From assembly GCF_042610425.1 (NCBI RefSeq), contig NZ_JBGJZM010000001.1, positions 620,001-684,000 on the forward strand: a stretch of 64,000 nucleotides of DNA, written 5' to 3'. The notes below the pieces were generated by a model that saw only the letters and a list, made by a program, of their open reading frames with translations, did no database searches and was not told where the DNA came from. Below are positions 1 to 8,012 of this stretch, in pieces. The position numbers and the translations under genes are program-made. Source of the DNA: Ectobacillus sp042610425 (GTDB lineage: Bacteria > Bacillota > Bacilli > Bacillales > Bacillaceae_G). The number at the start of each line of letters is the position of its first letter. The stretch's first letter is position 1.

Positions 1-1215
1 CTCGATCGTCTCTTCGGTACAGCCTTCTTTATTCCTGCTCTTGGTGGCAACACAATTATATGGGAACATTTGTTTTGGATTTTTGGTCATCCAGAAGTAT
101 ATATTCTTATACTTCCCGCATTCGGTATATTTTCTGAAGTATTTGCGACTTTTTCAAAGAAGAGATTGTTCGGTTATTCTACAATGGTGTTTGCGACTAT
201 TTTAATTGGATTTTTAGGATTTATGGTGTGGGTTCATCATATGTTTACAACGGGGCTTGGACCAGTTGCAAATGCAATTTTTTCTATCGCTACGATGGCT
301 ATTGCTGTTCCAACAGGGATTAAAATCTTTAACTGGTTATTTACGATGTGGGGGGGATCTCTTACATTTACGGTTCCGATGCTTTATGCAGTTGCTTTTA
401 TCCCTTCTTTTGTTATGGGTGGAGTAACAGGTATTATGCTTGCTTCGGCTCCGGCAGATTACCAATTTCATGATACCTATTTTGTAGTTGCACATTTCCA
501 TTACGTGATTGTAGGCGGTGTTGTATTTGGAATTTTAGCTGGAGTCCATTATTGGTGGCCATTGATGTTTGGTAAAATGCTAAGTGAACGCCTTGGGAAA
601 ATTACGTTTTGGCTATTTTTCACTGGGTTTCACCTTACCTTTTTTATTCAACATTTTTTAGGGCTAATTGGGATGCCAAGACGTTACTTTACTTATTTAC
701 CTGGTCAAGGATTAGAAACCGGGAATTTTATTAGTAGCATCGGAGCAGCTTTCATGGGAGTGGGTACACTGATTATGCTGGTTAATATTGTAAAAACAAC
801 AACTTCTCGAAAACAAGTAACTCGGGATGTATGGAAAGATGGACGTACATTGGAATGGTCTTTACCTGTGCCAACGCCGCATTATAATTTTAAACAGCTT
901 CCATTCGTGCGTGGGTTAGATGCATTATGGATTGAAAAAATGGATGGACGCAGTGAACTTACTCCTGCAGAGCCAATTGATGATATTCATATGCCTAACT
1001 CGTCAATTCTTCCATTTTTTATGTCATTTGGATTGTTTGTAGCTGCGTTTGGGGCTCTCTATATGCAAGGCGGTAGCAACTTTCCTTATGTACTTGTGGC
1101 ATTTAGTGGCTTAGCTATAACGTTTGGTAGCATGTTGCTGCGCTCAATCCGAGATGATCTTGGTTATCATATTCCGAAAAAAGAATTGGAGAAACAAGAG
1201 GAGGCGATTGGGTGA
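1..1215 (+). CDS. ctaD: Cytochrome c oxidase (aa3-type) subunit I, 5'-truncated by the window edge
   Basis: This is the heme-copper subunit of the membrane aa3 oxidase, which reduces oxygen and pumps protons. The reading frame is open from base 1, so 404 C-terminal residues are visible and the start lies outside the window. The fragment opens with the family stretch ending in GGNTIIWEHLFW. It then has the CuB ligand motif WIFGHPEVY, the CuB His pair in VWVHHMF, and the heme-ligand His region HFHYVIVGG. Several hydrophobic helices follow, and the last pair (from about base 1005) matches the C-terminal extension seen in Bacillus CtaD. The stop codon overlaps the ctaE start, showing an operon. 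Family assignment is certain; only the length is unknown. Confidence 0.97.
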   Translation, partial: LDRLFGTAFFIPALGGNTIIWEHLFWIFGHPEVYILILPAFGIFSEVFATFSKKRLFGYSTMVFATILIGFLGFMVWVHHMFTTGLGPVANAIFSIATMAIAVPTGIKIFNWLFTMWGGSLTFTVPMLYAVAFIPSFVMGGVTGIMLASAPADYQFHDTYFVVAHFHYVIVGGVVFGILAGVHYWWPLMFGKMLSERLGKITFWLFFTGFHLTFFIQHFLGLIGMPRRYFTYLPGQGLETGNFISSIGAAFMGVGTLIMLVNIVKTTTSRKQVTRDVWKDGRTLEWSLPVPTPHYNFKQLPFVRGLDALWIEKMDGRSELTPAEPIDDIHMPNSSILPFFMSFGLFVAAFGALYMQGGSNFPYVLVAFSGLAITFGSMLLRSIRDDLGYHIPKKELEKQEEAIG

Positions 1216-1838
1216 CGAGCGTGGAGGAAAAATTGACAGCGCAAACTTTTCCAGCGGAGCCTGAGAAAGCAACATTGGAGGGGAAAAATAAATTTCTAGG
1301 TTTTTGGCTATTTTTAGGAGGAGAGACGGTTTTATTTGCCGCTCTTTTCTCCACCTTTCTAGCTCTTCGACATGCAACGAACGGTGGACCGGCTTCGAAG
1401 GAGATGTTTGAACTACCGCTTGTTTTTGCGGCAACGATGTTGCTTCTTACGAGCAGCTTAACAAGTGTGTATGCTATTTACCATATGAAAAACTTTCAAT
1501 TTGGTAGAATGCAATTCTGGTTGGTGATTACTCTTCTTCTTGGCGGTGGTTTCTTAAGTCTTGAAATATATGAATTCAATCATTATGTCCATGCCTTTTC
1601 CTTTACGATGAAAAGTAGTGCATTTGGTTCAGCCTTCTATACGCTAGTCGGCACCCATGGCTTACATGTGTTAGTAGGTCTTCTTTGGATTACAACATTA
1701 GTACTTCGAAATGCAAGGCGGGGTTTAACCTTGTACAATGCCCCGAAATATTATGTGGCTTCATTATATTGGCATTTTATTGATGTAGTTTGGGTATTTA
1801 TTTTCACCGTAGTATATTTAATGGGATTGGTGGGATAA
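1212..1838 (+). CDS. ctaE: Cytochrome c oxidase subunit III
   Basis: CtaE is the seven- or five-helix membrane subunit that stabilises subunit I of the aa3 oxidase. The 208-residue product has five clear hydrophobic helices and the conserved segment SAFYTLVGTHGLHVLVGL, with WHFIDVVWVFIF near the C-terminus, both typical of subunit III. Translation probably starts at GTG 1212, which overlaps the ctaD stop (GTGA) and follows an AGAGGAGG ribosome binding site. The length is normal for the five-helix Bacillus form. It is translationally coupled to ctaD, and ctaF follows with no gap. Confidence 0.96.
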   Translation: MTSVEEKLTAQTFPAEPEKATLEGKNKFLGFWLFLGGETVLFAALFSTFLALRHATNGGPASKEMFELPLVFAATMLLLTSSLTSVYAIYHMKNFQFGRMQFWLVITLLLGGGFLSLEIYEFNHYVHAFSFTMKSSAFGSAFYTLVGTHGLHVLVGLLWITTLVLRNARRGLTLYNAPKYYVASLYWHFIDVVWVFIFTVVYLMGLVG

Positions 1839-2177
1839 ATGAACATGGTAAATGAATTAAATAAGAGACAAACGAACGAAGATGGGTATCGTAAGAAAAG
1901 AAGGAAAGAGGAGTTGAAACGTGTTAGTATAACATTCATCCTCATGCTATTTTTAACGATTGCCTCTTTTTTTGCAATAGCCTACCCGTCCTTATTTCCT
2001 ACATTATTTTCAGTTCCGTTTATTCTTCTGCTTGCCATCGTGCAAGTCTTATTTCAACTTTATTTTTTCATGCATATGAGTCATAGAGGACATCAGATGG
2101 CATCCCTATTCTTATATTCAGGATTGTTTGTTGGCTTACTTACTGTATTGGCTTTTGTTACAATTATTTGGATATAG
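1839..2177 (+). CDS. ctaF: Cytochrome c oxidase subunit IV (CtaF)
   Basis: This is the small accessory subunit of the aa3 quinol/cytochrome c oxidase. The 112-residue product has a charged N-terminus rich in Lys and Arg, then three hydrophobic segments. The second contains QVLFQLYFFMHMSH, a signature of the prokaryotic subunit IV family. It begins directly after the ctaE stop, and a strong hairpin terminator follows its own stop codon. The operon therefore probably ends here, with ctaG transcribed partly on its own. Confidence 0.94.
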   Translation: MNMVNELNKRQTNEDGYRKKRRKEELKRVSITFILMLFLTIASFFAIAYPSLFPTLFSVPFILLLAIVQVLFQLYFFMHMSHRGHQMASLFLYSGLFVGLLTVLAFVTIIWI

Positions 2178-2185
2178 CCTATGCG

Positions 2186-2220
2186 ACGGCCCATATAAAG
2201 TCTAAATGATGGGCCGTTTT
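2186..2220 (+). terminator. Intrinsic terminator after ctaF
   Basis: A 9-bp perfect stem, ACGGCCCAT paired with ATGGGCCGT around a 14-base loop, is followed by TTTT. It separates ctaF from ctaG. Confidence 0.75.
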
Positions 2221-2292
2221 GAATATCTTCTTTACATTGGTGTAGATTGTTTATCAATCATAAAACAAATAGTGGTAAAGGAGAGTGAGTAA

Positions 2293-3189
2293 ATGAATGC
2301 AATTGCAGTTTTTGGATTTCAGGTGTTATGGAGCCCATTATTTGGTGCTTTTTTACTAAGTATTTTAGTATTGTATTATATCTTAATTGGGCCAATGCGA
2401 AGTAGATTTGTAGATAGCGAGAGTGTCAGTACCTTGCAGAAGCTCTCCTTTACAATTGGAATTCTTCTATTGTACGTGGCTTTAGGCAGCCCGATAGATG
2501 TAATTGGTCATATTCTATTTAGTGTTCACATGCTAGAAATGGCAGTGATGTTGTTAATCGTACCACCTCTTTTGCTGTTAGGTTTACCGATTTGGTTGTT
2601 GCAAATAGTTGTGTCACATAAAATTCCAGCTAGTCTACTAATACGTATGAATCCACTAGTAGCTCTTTTTTTATTTAATGGCCTTTTTTCCGTTTATCAC
2701 GTGCCGTTTCTATTTGATATGATAAAGCAAAGTCAATTGCTACATAGTCTCACATTGTGCGTACTATTTTTTACGTCTCTTATGATGTGGTGGCCTATAT
2801 TAAATCCACTTCCAGCTTACCAGTTACTGAGTGATTTAAAAAAAATTGCATATATGTTTGCAAGTGGTATATTATTAACCCCGGCATGTGCACTTATCAT
2901 TTTTGCAAGTGAACCCTTATATGCAACCTATGCTCTGCCGCAAGCTTGGATGCAAGCCATGGATCTATGTGTTCCATTTGAAACGTTATCGACCCTCGGT
3001 ATCTCTGGACCGCAATATTTTCATTGGTTACCTCTCCTTGAAGATCAACAAGCAGGAGGTGTAGTCATGAAAATAATCCAAGAATTTGTATATATAGCAG
3101 TGATTGGACATGTGTTTTTTCAATGGGTTAAAAAGGAAAAAAAGAAAGAAGAAGAGTGGATTCAGCCTTATGAAGGAGTAAAGGAATAG
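2293..3189 (+). CDS. ctaG: Cytochrome c oxidase assembly factor CtaG
   Basis: CtaG (caa3_CtaG family) is an integral membrane protein needed to form active aa3 oxidase in Bacillus, apparently by helping copper delivery or assembly. The 298-residue product has about seven hydrophobic helices. It keeps the family stretches SPIDVIGHILFSVHMLEMAV and GPQYFHWLPLLEDQQAGG, whose His residues are the likely metal-binding positions. AAAGGAGAGTGAGTAAATG gives a good start at 2293. It lies downstream of the oxidase genes and ends at a shared convergent terminator with ylbA. Confidence 0.93.
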   Translation: MNAIAVFGFQVLWSPLFGAFLLSILVLYYILIGPMRSRFVDSESVSTLQKLSFTIGILLLYVALGSPIDVIGHILFSVHMLEMAVMLLIVPPLLLLGLPIWLLQIVVSHKIPASLLIRMNPLVALFLFNGLFSVYHVPFLFDMIKQSQLLHSLTLCVLFFTSLMMWWPILNPLPAYQLLSDLKKIAYMFASGILLTPACALIIFASEPLYATYALPQAWMQAMDLCVPFETLSTLGISGPQYFHWLPLLEDQQAGGVVMKIIQEFVYIAVIGHVFFQWVKKEKKKEEEWIQPYEGVKE

Positions 3190-3233
3190 AAAAAATAAAC
3201 AGTGAGGGATCACCCCCTCACTGTTTATTTTTT
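3190..3233. terminator. Bidirectional terminator between ctaG and ylbA
   Basis: A long inverted repeat (AAATAAACAGTGAGGG against CCCTCACTGTTTATTT) is flanked by A-rich sequence on the left and T-rich sequence on the right. It can therefore stop both converging transcripts. Confidence 0.85.
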
Positions 3234-3596
3234 CTATTCTACAGTTGGAAAAGAAGCAAGAGTTTCGCTTAAAGAGAGAAGTAGATTGTGGCATTGGTTG
3301 ATTATTTCGTTAGGAAATGTCTCATTTTCTCCGTACTCTACCCCGTGCGGATAATAGTGTTTGCCAAGTATGGGCGTAAGTAACTTGACAACTGCACCTT
3401 CACTTCCAATTTTACCTTCTACTACCTTCCCTTGTATGCGTAAATAATAATCAGTGTCTCGTGTAAATTTATAATCAAAGGTTACTCGCTCATAGTCCCA
3501 TTGACCCGCTAGTATAAAACCGAGTTCTTTCATGGCATCCTGTAATATTGAAAATTCAATAATATGATTCGTAAGGTTTGTGTTTTTAAATTGCAA
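3234..3596 (-). CDS. ylbA: YugN-like family protein YlbA
   Basis: This is a 120-residue soluble protein of the YugN-like family, whose biochemical role is unknown. The sequence matches the family pattern: an alpha/beta protein with the central segment AGQWDYERVTFDYKF and YYLRIQGKVVEG. The start is TTG at 3596, preceded on the minus strand by GAGGAG at good spacing. Its position beside ctaG is as in B. subtilis, where the equivalent gene is ylbA. It is transcribed convergently to ctaG. Confidence 0.8.
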   Translation of the reverse strand: MQFKNTNLTNHIIEFSILQDAMKELGFILAGQWDYERVTFDYKFTRDTDYYLRIQGKVVEGKIGSEGAVVKLLTPILGKHYYPHGVEYGENETFPNEIINQCHNLLLSLSETLASFPTVE

Positions 3597-3802
3597 ACAA
3601 CCACTCCTCTATATGAAAATATTTCCATGAATTAATAATAATATGAATGGTATACCTTCGCAACATCATTTCATCGACATAAGATGATGGAAAAGAATAG
3701 ATGTATAGAGTCGTAAATGATCGAAATATGATATATTGAAATCATCATTACGATATGATTCTTAAATTTAAATGGGAAAGTTCTGTATAGGAGGAACCTA
3801 GA

Positions 3803-4828
3803 TTGAAAAAACTTCTCCATATTTTACTATTAACTGTTCTTATCATACTTATAAGTTTGTATGGTAAGCTGATTCTTAATGAATATATATTACAAGGGGG
3901 TACGAATACTCCTAAAGTAAGTACGAAAACAAAACAAAAGGTTGAAAAAACTTCTGCGAACGCAATATCAACATTATTAGGTGAAAATAGTGAGAGCTTG
4001 TTAGCGCAATTTGGAGAACCGGATCGAATTGATCCATCTGCATATGACTATCAGTGGTGGGTATATAATAAAGATTTAACTCATTATGTTCAGTTTGGTG
4101 TGCAAAATGATAAAATTGTAACCATTTACTCTGGGGGACAAAATGTAAACGTTGCCCCATTTCATTTTGGACAACAATATGAAGAAATTTCAAAGCAATT
4201 TTCATTTTCAAATGAAGTGTCGGTAGACAAAAATAACTATCAATTTGAATTATCTGAGCAAGAAGTTCAGCAACAGCCACTTATCTCATTGGAAAACGGA
4301 TGGGCACAGCTTTATTTCGATAATCTTACGAAAGAGCTTGTTGGAATTCGCTATTTAGATGCAGATACACTTCTAAAGCAACGACCTTATCAACTTATTT
4401 ATACGGGACAGCTTGTGAAGCCTGCACAAGTATCAGATGCCCAGCTACAAAAAATTGAACAAGGCAACGCAAAGCAAATATTGGATACAACAAATATAAT
4501 TCGTATGCATCATAACCTGCATCTTTTAAATTGGGATGATCAAACATCCCAGGTTGCTTATTTACATAGTAAAGATATGAACGATCAAAATTATTTCTCG
4601 CATGATTCCCCAAAGTTTGGTTCTCTAGGTGATCGGTTGCACCAAGGTAATGTAACATTTCATATGGCAGGAGAAAACATTGCCTCCAATTATCCAGACG
4701 GTGTTGCAGCAGTACAAGGATGGTTAAATAGTGAGGGACATCGTAAAAATTTATTAGATTCCCAGTATACAGCAATTGGAATCGGTGTGGATAATAAGTA
4801 TTATACGCAGAACTTTATTTTAAAGTAG
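3803..4828 (+). CDS. ylbC: Secreted CAP-domain protein YlbC
   Basis: The 341-residue product has an N-terminal hydrophobic signal or anchor (about residues 3-25), then a CAP-associated N-terminal region (about 55-190). The C-terminal CAP/SCP domain spans about 215-340. The CAP signatures are visible: HNLHLLNWDDQTSQVAYLHS, then FSHDSP, then HMAGENIASNY and SEGHRKNLLD. The His and Glu residues that line the CAP cavity are all present. TTG 3803 follows ATAGGAGG, and no better start exists. Cell-surface CAP proteins are common in spore formers but the function of this one is unknown. It is followed by ylbD and ylbE. Confidence 0.88.
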   Translation: MKKLLHILLLTVLIILISLYGKLILNEYILQGGTNTPKVSTKTKQKVEKTSANAISTLLGENSESLLAQFGEPDRIDPSAYDYQWWVYNKDLTHYVQFGVQNDKIVTIYSGGQNVNVAPFHFGQQYEEISKQFSFSNEVSVDKNNYQFELSEQEVQQQPLISLENGWAQLYFDNLTKELVGIRYLDADTLLKQRPYQLIYTGQLVKPAQVSDAQLQKIEQGNAKQILDTTNIIRMHHNLHLLNWDDQTSQVAYLHSKDMNDQNYFSHDSPKFGSLGDRLHQGNVTFHMAGENIASNYPDGVAAVQGWLNSEGHRKNLLDSQYTAIGIGVDNKYYTQNFILK

Positions 4829-4836
4829 GGGTAAAA

Positions 4837-4873
4837 TTCGCCTAAAAATAGGCGAACCATGCGCCTCTTTTTT
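4837..4873 (+). terminator. Terminator after ylbC with a competing upstream hairpin
   Basis: TTCGCCTA (4837-4844) pairs perfectly with TAGGCGAA (4849-4856). The right arm of that stem, AGGCG (4850-4854), can instead pair with CGCCT (4862-4866), which is followed by a run of T. Only the second structure looks like a terminator, and the two exclude each other. Confidence 0.55.
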
Positions 4874-4903
4874 TCTTACAATGTAGGGAGCGAGGTGAGC
4901 ATA

Positions 4904-5314
4904 ATGACTATGATGGCAAAAAAACTTCATCCTTCCGTTTTGAAATTTAAAGAGTTTGTTCGAGATCATCCTAAATTGATTCAATCCGTTCGAAGCGGTG
5001 AAAAAACGTGGCAACAATTTTATGAGGAATGGTATTTACTTGGGGAAAACGATGAAATATGGAATGCTTATCGTGAAGATAACAATCAAACGATGGCAGC
5101 TACTAAAGAGAATGGGGAATCCTCAAATTTCATGGGGCAAATGATTTCACTCATTAAAAATATCGATATGGACCAAGTACAATATCATATCTCGAATGTA
5201 ACGAATGCAATTGGAAGTGTGCAGCAGGTCATGCAGCAATTTAAAGGTACCAGTGCAACGCAGACGACGCCAACAGAACAACAAAACAATCCTTTTTTCT
5301 TCCAAAAAGATTAG
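4904..5314 (+). CDS. ylbD: YlbD family putative spore coat protein
   Basis: The 136-residue product belongs to the YlbD coat-protein-like family. The conserved N-terminal block is HPSVLKFKEFVRDHPKL followed by GEKTWQQFYEEWYLLGENDEIW. The C-terminal third is rich in Gln, Thr and Asn, as is typical of coat proteins. I chose ATG 4904 because GAGGTGAG lies eight bases upstream; the longer frame from 4859 would overlap the terminator and has no ribosome site. It is followed after 10 bases by ylbE, so the two are probably cotranscribed. A direct role in the spore coat is inferred from family naming, not from the sequence. Confidence 0.82.
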   Translation: MTMMAKKLHPSVLKFKEFVRDHPKLIQSVRSGEKTWQQFYEEWYLLGENDEIWNAYREDNNQTMAATKENGESSNFMGQMISLIKNIDMDQVQYHISNVTNAIGSVQQVMQQFKGTSATQTTPTEQQNNPFFFQKD

Positions 5315-5324
5315 GAGGGATAGT

Positions 5325-5567
5325 ATGAGAAGGGAGCTAGCTCAGCTGCTGCAAACTCGAGAAGATTTGCAATCTTTTATCCGAGAACAGCCTTATTGGT
5401 ATCGTAAGCTGTCACGCAGTCCGGATGAGCGCGGAGCATTTGAGCTTGCAGCATTGCAACATTATCGTAAAACGATCCCTGATCGCGTTGCTAAGTTTCA
5501 AAACCAGCTTGCAATGACAAGTATTATGATTGAAATGTTCCAATATATGAAACAGCAAAACCAGTAA
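5325..5567 (+). CDS. ylbE: YlbE-like protein
   Basis: This small 80-residue protein matches the YlbE-like family, with the conserved motif IREQPYWYRKLSRSP and a helical C-terminal half. The function is unknown. ATG 5325 follows TTAGGAGGGATAGT, an excellent ribosome site; the longer frame from 5205 lies inside ylbD in another phase and is not real. It pairs with ylbD as in other Bacillus genomes. Confidence 0.82.
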   Translation: MRRELAQLLQTREDLQSFIREQPYWYRKLSRSPDERGAFELAALQHYRKTIPDRVAKFQNQLAMTSIMIEMFQYMKQQNQ

Positions 5568-5638
5568 TTATCCATATCCGTCATGTTAAAGTTCTGATAC
5601 AATGGTAATACACTTTGAAAATAAAGGAGCCAAGAAAC

Positions 5639-6220
5639 ATGACGGAAATTTGTTTAGTACGACATGGACAAACCGATTGGAATTTCCAAGGCTTCATTCA
5701 AGGAAGAGAAGATATACCATTGAATGACGTTGGAAGATTGCAAGCGCAACAAAGTGCTGCGTTATTGCAAGAAGAAAAGTGGGATGTTATTGTTAGTAGT
5801 CCGCTAATACGAGCATATGAAACTGCAAAAATTATTGCAGATGCAACAGGTATAGAAACTGTGCATATAGATGAAAGATTTGTAGAACGGAATTTTGGAG
5901 ATATTTCTGGTAAGCCTGCTTCTATACTGGGTGATATAATGGAAATGGGACTGGAAAGTGTAAATGGAATGGAGACAAATGAAGAAATTATGGAACGGTG
6001 CTTTTCTGCCCTAAGTGATGTGGCGAAATTGTATGAAGGGAAAAGAGTCATTATCGTGGCACATTCACATGCTATTAAAGCAATGCTTCATACGATTTGT
6101 CCAGATGAAATTACCTTTCGCACACCACTTCAAAATGCTTGTGTAAGCTATATTTCTCACCATAATATGGTATGGAAAATTGAAAAGTATAATTATTCCC
6201 TCCATATTCAGGCATTGTAA
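5639..6220 (+). CDS. Histidine phosphatase family protein (phosphoglycerate-mutase-like)
   Basis: The 193-residue product belongs to the histidine phosphatase superfamily. The phospho-acceptor motif LVRHGQTDWN sits at residues 6-15. The second catalytic pair includes the acidic ERNFGD region and VAHSHAIKAM near residue 150. Start ATG 5639 follows AAAGGAGCC. Related Bacillus proteins (YhfR/PhoE type) are broad-specificity phosphatases; the substrate here cannot be read from sequence. It lies just upstream of ylbF, with a 146-base gap holding the likely ylbF promoter. Confidence 0.85.
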   Translation: MTEICLVRHGQTDWNFQGFIQGREDIPLNDVGRLQAQQSAALLQEEKWDVIVSSPLIRAYETAKIIADATGIETVHIDERFVERNFGDISGKPASILGDIMEMGLESVNGMETNEEIMERCFSALSDVAKLYEGKRVIIVAHSHAIKAMLHTICPDEITFRTPLQNACVSYISHHNMVWKIEKYNYSLHIQAL

Positions 6221-6366
6221 ATGAGTTAGTTGTATTAGGACTTCGTTACTAAATATGATATGATATTTCGTATATCCATGTAGACGAAGATCTACATTCT
6301 CTTGAAGTGGGATTTCGCCTATGGGTAAGGAGCCAAGTACTACTAATGTTTTGAGGAGGTTGCCCT

Positions 6367-6822
6367 ATGATAATTGCTACGCTAGAAAGCGTTCAAGTTT
6401 TAGATGAAACAGATCAACTTTCTCGTATGATTATACAGTCTGAACTTGCACAGACATATAGACAAAGCTTGGTTGCACTTCAACGTGATAAAGATGCCCA
6501 AGCCCTCATTGGGAAATTTGTTTCGATAAAAGAAAAGTATGAGGAAGTTAAGAGATATGGTAAGTATCACCCGGAATACAAGATTGTAACGCAGAAAATG
6601 CGAGAAATAAAAAGAGAAGTTGATTTACACGACACAATTGTAGCGTTTAAGAAAGCTGAAAATCAGATGCAAAAGTTGTTAGATGAAGTCAGTACGATTA
6701 TCGGTAAGGAAATATCTCCTTCCATAAAAGTACCTACTGGCAATCCATTCTTTGACTCTGCAAGTGGCTGTAGTGGCGGCTGCAGCTCAGGTGGCAGTTG
6801 TAGTTGTCAAAAAACGGGGTGA
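6367..6822 (+). CDS. ylbF: RicF/YlbF, subunit of the Y-complex that modulates RNase Y
   Basis: YlbF (RicF) acts with YmcA and YaaT in a complex that promotes RNase Y-dependent mRNA maturation and influences competence, biofilm and sporulation. The 151-residue product is mostly helical (YlbF/YmcA domain, about residues 8-115). Its Cys-rich tail CSGGCSSGGSCSC fits the reported iron-sulfur cluster binding of the complex. TTGAGGAGGTTGCCCT precedes ATG 6367. A terminator overlaps the stop codon, so the gene is probably monocistronic. Confidence 0.92.
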   Translation: MIIATLESVQVLDETDQLSRMIIQSELAQTYRQSLVALQRDKDAQALIGKFVSIKEKYEEVKRYGKYHPEYKIVTQKMREIKREVDLHDTIVAFKKAENQMQKLLDEVSTIIGKEISPSIKVPTGNPFFDSASGCSGGCSSGGSCSCQKTG

Positions 6823-6840
6823 TACAAAATCACCTTTTTC
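6817..6840 (+). terminator. Terminator overlapping the ylbF stop
   Basis: GGTGAT pairs with ATCACC around ACAAA, followed by TTTTTC. The stop codon TGA (6820-6822) lies in the left arm. Confidence 0.65.
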
Positions 6841-6979
6841 TTTCATGCTTTGAGAACGGATACAATTCATTTAGTAAATAGTTTGTGTAGCAAGGAAGGG
6901 GACTTGTGACACAATTAACACGATTGCCCTTTTACGTGAACAATGAATATAATCATGAAATAAAGTAGAGGAGAATCGT

Positions 6980-7252
6980 ATGTTTGGACAAAGACAAGGT
7001 ATAATTGTATATTTGCATTCGTTAAAACATGCAAAGCTTCTTCGAAAATATGGAAACATTCACTATATTTCTCGTAGGTTTAAGTATGTAGTACTTTATT
7101 GCGATATGGATCAAACAAGTTTTGTTATGTCAAAGCTCGAACATTTACCATTTGTTAAAAAGTTGGAGCAATCATATCGCCCGTTTGTAAAGACAGAATT
7201 TGAAAATTCTAAGCCGGACCGGGCAAAAGAGTATGATTATAAAACAGAATAG
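6980..7252 (+). CDS. ylbG: YlbG family protein (DUF2129)
   Basis: This 90-residue protein belongs to the YlbG/DUF2129 family. Its conserved opening, RQGIIVYLHSLKHAKLLRKYGNIHYISRR, is followed by the segment RFKYVVLYCDMD. The function is unknown. AGAGGAGAATCGT precedes ATG 6980. Its position next to ylbF is conserved in Bacillus. A strong bidirectional terminator follows. Confidence 0.86.
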   Translation: MFGQRQGIIVYLHSLKHAKLLRKYGNIHYISRRFKYVVLYCDMDQTSFVMSKLEHLPFVKKLEQSYRPFVKTEFENSKPDRAKEYDYKTE

Positions 7253-7263
7253 AACGTATTGTT

Positions 7264-7303
7264 AAAAAATGGACCATTATTCAGTAAATAATGGTCCATT
7301 TTT
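7264..7303. terminator. Bidirectional terminator between ylbG and the minus-strand gene
   Basis: A perfect inverted repeat (AAATGGACCATTATT against AATAATGGTCCATTT) is flanked by A-rich sequence on the left and T-rich sequence on the right. Confidence 0.88.
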
Positions 7304-7321
7304 GGTTTTAAATCTGTTTTT

Positions 7322-7711
7322 TTACTGCATGGGGGGGATAAAATGGTTCATTCGGAGTATTCCAATCAGATGATTGTAAAATATCTCCTTTTCAGCAAAG
7401 GTTTCTGAAGGCTTTACAGTCAATTGAATGACTTCTTTATTTAATTCTTTTGCAGTGTTTGAAAATAGTTCTACACGTTTACTTATTTTTTCGTTTGAGA
7501 GTTGTATTCCTTCCCGGCATATGTATAAGGGCTGAAAATTTCCCACTTGTGTTGGCTGCAAGACAACAGCGAGAGAGCACATCTCTTTATTTTGGATGAT
7601 AGTATTGAATTGAAGAAAGTGTGCAAGGCGATGTTTATTTGCTCTTGCAATCTCGGTTAATTCATATAAATCAGAATAACCTTCGCCTAGCTCAATAAAG
7701 CGTTGAATCAT
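7322..7711 (-). CDS. Conserved Bacillus protein of unknown function (DUF7147-like)
   Basis: The 129-residue soluble protein begins MIQRFIELGEGYSDLYEL, a pattern I recognise from Bacillus and Geobacillus proteins in this ylbG-ylbH interval. Those are labelled DUF7147 or, doubtfully, methylthioribose kinase. No kinase motif is visible, so the kinase label should not be used. ATG 7711 is preceded on the minus strand by AAGGAGGAGAATTAACA, a strong ribosome site. It lies downstream of the minus-strand RNA candidate, whose terminator (7739-7763) separates the two. Family naming is from memory; the gene itself is well supported. Confidence 0.72.
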   Translation of the reverse strand: MIQRFIELGEGYSDLYELTEIARANKHRLAHFLQFNTIIQNKEMCSLAVVLQPTQVGNFQPLYICREGIQLSNEKISKRVELFSNTAKELNKEVIQLTVKPSETFAEKEIFYNHLIGILRMNHFIPPMQ

Positions 7712-7738
7712 TGTTAATTCTCCTCCTTCTTTTAAATC

Positions 7739-7890
7739 AAAAAAAATCCCTGCCTAGGCAGGGCCCTTCTCATTCTAGCTTATTGCTAGCAAGAAGGCAA
7801 AGGGAGAGGAGAAACCGGAGGAAGAACTTATGGGGAACGTAAGCCTTCTCCGCGGTTGGCAACAACACCGGAAGTGATGTTGTTACAATT
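7739..7890 (-). ncRNA. csfG: Probable CsfG sporulation small RNA
   Basis: The ylbG-rsmD(ylbH) interval holds no good gene but has clear RNA structure on the minus strand. ACAACATC pairs with GGTGTTGT, CTTCTTGCTAGC pairs imperfectly with GCTAGAATGAGAAG, and a perfect terminator stem CCCTGC/GCAGGG (7748-7763) is followed by eight T. Established knowledge: a conserved sporulation RNA, CsfG, controlled by sigma F and sigma G, lies in the ylbG-ylbH interval of B. subtilis and other spore formers. A forespore-type promoter candidate lies just upstream (7891-7919). Identity is inferred from position, structure and promoter, not from an alignment. Ends are approximate. Confidence 0.6.
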
Positions 7891-7919
7891 ATTAATTCCC
7901 ATTTTAATGGAAAATATTC
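7891..7919 (-). promoter_or_regulatory. Candidate sigma F/G promoter of the CsfG-like RNA
   Basis: On the minus strand, GAATA (7915-7919) is followed after 14 bases by GGGAATTAAT (7891-7900). This resembles the forespore pattern GYWTA then GGNRANANTW, with two mismatches in the second element. The predicted start falls at the 5' edge of the structured RNA. Confidence 0.4.
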
Positions 7920-8012
7920 AAGTGGCAAGTAAATTTTATTGACGCTGTTTTTCTTTCTCCCTTTTTATGATAGGATTAGAAATGATGAAAGTGACAAAGG
8001 TAGTGAAGAAAT

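Noticed and set aside
7828..7902. Minus-strand 24-codon ORF starting MGINNCNN between ylbG and rsmD
   Set aside because: It has no ribosome binding site, its start falls inside the predicted promoter, and the same strand shows RNA hairpins and a terminator. An RNA gene explains the region better.
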